DNA of 9,528 nucleotides from Maribacter sp. (GTDB lineage Bacteria; Bacteroidota; Bacteroidia; Flavobacteriales; Flavobacteriaceae), in NCBI GenBank assembly GCA_013001935.1, contig JABDKZ010000434.1, positions 1-9,528 on the forward strand, written 5' to 3'. The notes below the pieces were generated by a model that saw nothing but the letters and a program-made list of their open reading frames with translations, had not been told where the DNA came from and searched no databases. Both the position numbers and the translations under genes were made by a program. Shown in pieces: positions 8,601-9,528 of the stretch. The first letter of the stretch is position 1; every line of letters starts with the position of its first letter.

Positions 8601-9055
8601 TATTCATTTGGTAGTGTTAAGACCGCTGTCCCCATTTCATCCCTGTTCATATCGACCATGGAACGATTGAAGGTCAGTTCAATCCCATCTTTTCCCGAGA
8701 TGTTTCGTACCACCTCATTGTTATTTGGGGAAGAAAACGTCAGTACCTTCTGATTATTCACATACAGATCAAAGGCTTGGGCCGGTGCCTTAGCTCCAAT
8801 ACCATACAACCAAATGAATGATGCGGTATTTTTATCATAATCCTTTGGAACAACCTCGGTTTCCCAAACAATGGGTTCAACATCTTCCCTGGCACGAGTT
8901 AAAAGGCACTTTTCTTTATACGAGAAAGGGGAGTGGTAGGTAAAATCCGTTCCGCTAATTGATTGTTTATAGCCTGCCAAATGGTTTTCTTGGGCCTGTA
9001 CCAAAGGTGCTAAAACAAATAGCAGTACCAACAGTAGTAAATAATTGGTTTTCAT
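5642..9055 (-). CDS. Secreted GH38-type glycoside hydrolase (probable alpha-mannosidase)
   Basis: This 1137-residue protein starts with a clear Sec signal peptide (hydrophobic residues 5-18, likely cleavage after VQA at 21). Residues ~28-270 form a beta-rich N-terminal region, ~273-620 a GH38-like catalytic barrel, and ~670-1130 a beta-sandwich C-terminal region with the LLENEFYRINLD...GVITSLFDKE pattern typical of GH38 C-terminal domains. Putative zinc ligands are H282 and D284 in HSHTDIGYT, D397 in QNDVNG (also the expected nucleophile) and H615 in DEHTFGAAES; these line up with the His/Asp/Asp/His set of GH38. Family members are retaining enzymes that remove alpha-linked mannose. The motifs differ from the usual HNDPGW and DPFGHS forms, so substrate preference is uncertain. 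With no lipobox it is probably periplasmic or secreted. The GH92 gene four genes downstream in the same probable operon supports a mannose-rich glycan or similar target. Confidence 0.85.
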   Translation of the reverse strand: MKTNYLLLLVLLFVLAPLVQAQENHLAGYKQSISGTDFTYHSPFSYKEKCLLTRAREDVEPIVWETEVVPKDYDKNTASFIWLYGIGAKAPAQAFDLYVNNQKVLTFSSPNNNEVVRNISGKDGIELTFNRSMVDMNRDEMGTAVLTLPNEYFTPGKAVVLKVDGVDNHSNDWFMTFNRILNEDLKTRQLKTVTKKEGKLYHTVRFEFVHLKEPTKASITTTNLKKEFELNTGFSEIDLLIPAVTASTKFDAELRIGEDSKQVSFMVEPVKEWSIHLVQHSHTDIGYTRSQTEILTEHLRFIDYALDYCDQTDDYPDEAKFRWTCEAAWTVREYLKNRPKSQIDRLLKRIKEGRIEVTGMFFNFSEIIDETALAIQTQALNHFRERGIDVKTAMQNDVNGIGWAMIDLYKNTGVKYLTMGQHGHRAQVPFNKPTSFWWESNAGNRLLAYRSEHYMHGNALSLTSGEIDQFRANLSQYLHELEEKGYPYDKTAFQFSGYLTDNSPPSTKACDIVKEWNEIYEWPKLKLSLASEFMVYLDEHQADNLPVKKVAWPDWWTDGFGSAFTETKTARTVHSNMIANMGLLSMAQFMGSSLPKTITTDIEKTYDELLFYDEHTFGAAESITDPFSENSVIQWGQKSAYAWTAFKESSLIQEKALGLMQQHIPKTTEPTIAVFNTLNWERSGLVKAYIDHQLLPQGSSFKILDEKGRNVKVQLVSSRADGSNYLLWAPNIPAMGYATFRIVLEGEKDLAVNRPADTAAPLLENEFYRINLDLQKGVITSLFDKELNKELVDSSSEFKLGEFVYEQPDNRQSMERLTNANRDTVYVPIKKKITGLSDVKVSGVKETPLWSSTTINGKIDGCADHRGVNFEIKLYNTSKRIELSYDMVKLPNTSPEGVFIALPFRMKDNDQLAFDVQGGIVYPGMNQLEGTSADWNVVQNFAAVKNDEAQILFSSNDVPLIQFGDINTGRFYYKHKPENPHIYSWVLNNYWTTNFRASQEGEMKWKYYLTSSSDLSNSFATRFGWDSRVPMLTRVIPPDNSKNMTNTTSRSLLDFELPNVLLVNARPLPSAEGVLLHLRETEGGHAILDIPSLLSQTGATQAIEVNVLGEELKQLTKPTLIEHYETRFILLKNLGNQ

Positions 9056-9094
9056 TTTTTGAAATATTTATATGATTCAATTGTTTTAAACTTC
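9056..9094 (-). other. Short intergenic leader of the GH38-type gene
   Basis: These 39 nt separate the TAA stop of the UxuA-like gene from the ATG of the GH38-type gene. The segment is very A+T rich and ends in a run of A residues directly before the ATG, with no GGAGG-like site. A-rich leaders of this type are usual in Bacteroidota. I see no hairpin with a T tract that would end transcription, so readthrough from the upstream gene is likely. Confidence 0.5.
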
Positions 9095-9528
9095 TTAACT
9101 CAAAGCAGCCAATATACCTTTAATATACCCTATGGTAAATGAACGCCCTCTCTCTTCCCAAGAGCCATCCCCAATGATTTTGGGTACATGCCCAGGCATT
9201 ATCATTCCTTTAAAGCCTACTTCCTTTAATTTTTTTAAAACTGTAACAGGGTCATAATAGCCAGGCATGTCAACAAAGACCTCATTGGATTTATGGTCAT
9301 TGACCAGAGAATTAGAAACCGTTTGAAAATGTACATATACTAACTTATCCTTTTCTCCAAAATATTCGGTTACCGCATTGATATCCGCACCCATGCTAGA
9401 AAAATTTCCTAAACAGTATTGTAATCCATGATTTTCGCTTTCAACAAGGTCCATTGCCTTTTTATAAGCGTCAAAGCTTCTAAAAAGCTGTGGTACGCCT
9501 GCTAAACTTGGCACAGGAGGGTCGTTTG
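9095..9528 (-). CDS. Mannonate dehydratase (UxuA)-like protein, C-terminal part
   Basis: Only the last 144 or so codons are in the window; the reading frame stays open through the right edge, so the GTG at 9514 is internal and not a start. The frame just before it reads NDPPVPSLAGVPQLF, which matches the (D)DPPxPxLGGVPR signature of the mannonate dehydratase family. That family has a TIM-barrel fold and converts D-mannonate to 2-keto-3-deoxygluconate in the cytoplasm. GLQYCLG (Cys codon at 9413-9415) and VYVHFQTV (His codon at 9329-9331) fit the family's conserved Cys and His metal ligands. The segment expected to read PDHG reads PGHVP instead (9188-9196 encodes PGH), and the usual NPGY before the C-terminal IGRLKG stretch is RGRSFTIGYIKG. 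The protein is therefore a divergent member and may act on another sugar acid. It is the first gene visible in the operon, 39 nt before the GH38-type gene. A general sugar-phosphate isomerase-like TIM barrel is the alternative. Confidence 0.8.
   Translation of the reverse strand, partial: NDPPVPSLAGVPQLFRSFDAYKKAMDLVESENHGLQYCLGNFSSMGADINAVTEYFGEKDKLVYVHFQTVSNSLVNDHKSNEVFVDMPGYYDPVTVLKKLKEVGFKGMIMPGHVPKIIGDGSWEERGRSFTIGYIKGILAALS

Noticed and set aside
9056..9094. Possible Bacteroidota-type promoter before the GH38-type gene
   Set aside because: The A+T-rich gap has no good TAnnTTTG element with a TTTG about 20 bases upstream, and the gap is too short for a convincing independent promoter.
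9512..9514. GTG as the start codon of the UxuA-like gene
   Set aside because: The frame continues upstream to the edge and encodes NDPPV, part of a conserved family motif, so the gene begins outside the window.

Overview
The window comes from a low-to-moderate GC genome (roughly 40% by eye). It most resembles a marine member of the Bacteroidota, probably class Flavobacteriia. The reasons are A-rich leaders instead of clear Shine-Dalgarno sites, a lipoprotein-type N-terminus on one secreted glycosidase, and the pairing of GH92 and GH38-type glycosidases, a combination common in that phylum's glycan-use loci. The taxonomic call is an inference; no rRNA or marker gene is present.

All six genes lie on the minus strand and fill the window almost completely, so the reading order is from right to left. 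They are: (1) 9528-9095, the C-terminal part of a mannonate dehydratase (UxuA)-like TIM-barrel enzyme, cut by the right edge; (2) 9055-5642, a secreted 1137-residue GH38-type glycosidase, probably an alpha-mannosidase; (3) 5596-4211, a sugar-porter MFS transporter; (4) 4214-3429, a short-chain dehydrogenase/reductase; (5) 3426-2221, a family III (CaiB/BaiF) CoA-transferase; (6) 2219-1, a probable lipoprotein GH92 alpha-mannosidase with an inserted PA14 domain, cut by the left edge. Gene 6 has no stop codon inside the window, so it is easily missed.

The gaps are 39 nt, 45 nt, a 4-nt overlap, 2 nt and 1 nt. This points to a single transcript, with the last four genes probably translationally coupled. 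No stretch over 300 bases lacks a gene. I saw no RNA gene, mobile element, CRISPR array, clear promoter or terminator.

Working model (inference): the two exported glycosidases release terminal mannose or a related sugar from a glycan, the MFS protein imports it, and the SDR plus the UxuA-like dehydratase process it by an oxidative, non-phosphorylating route to a 2-keto-3-deoxy acid. The CoA-transferase does not fit any standard mannose pathway. The UxuA-like protein also lacks residues I recall as important in true mannonate dehydratase. These two points make the locus a candidate for an undescribed sugar-acid pathway. SusC/SusD pairs, kinases, isomerases and a regulator are absent here but could lie just outside.
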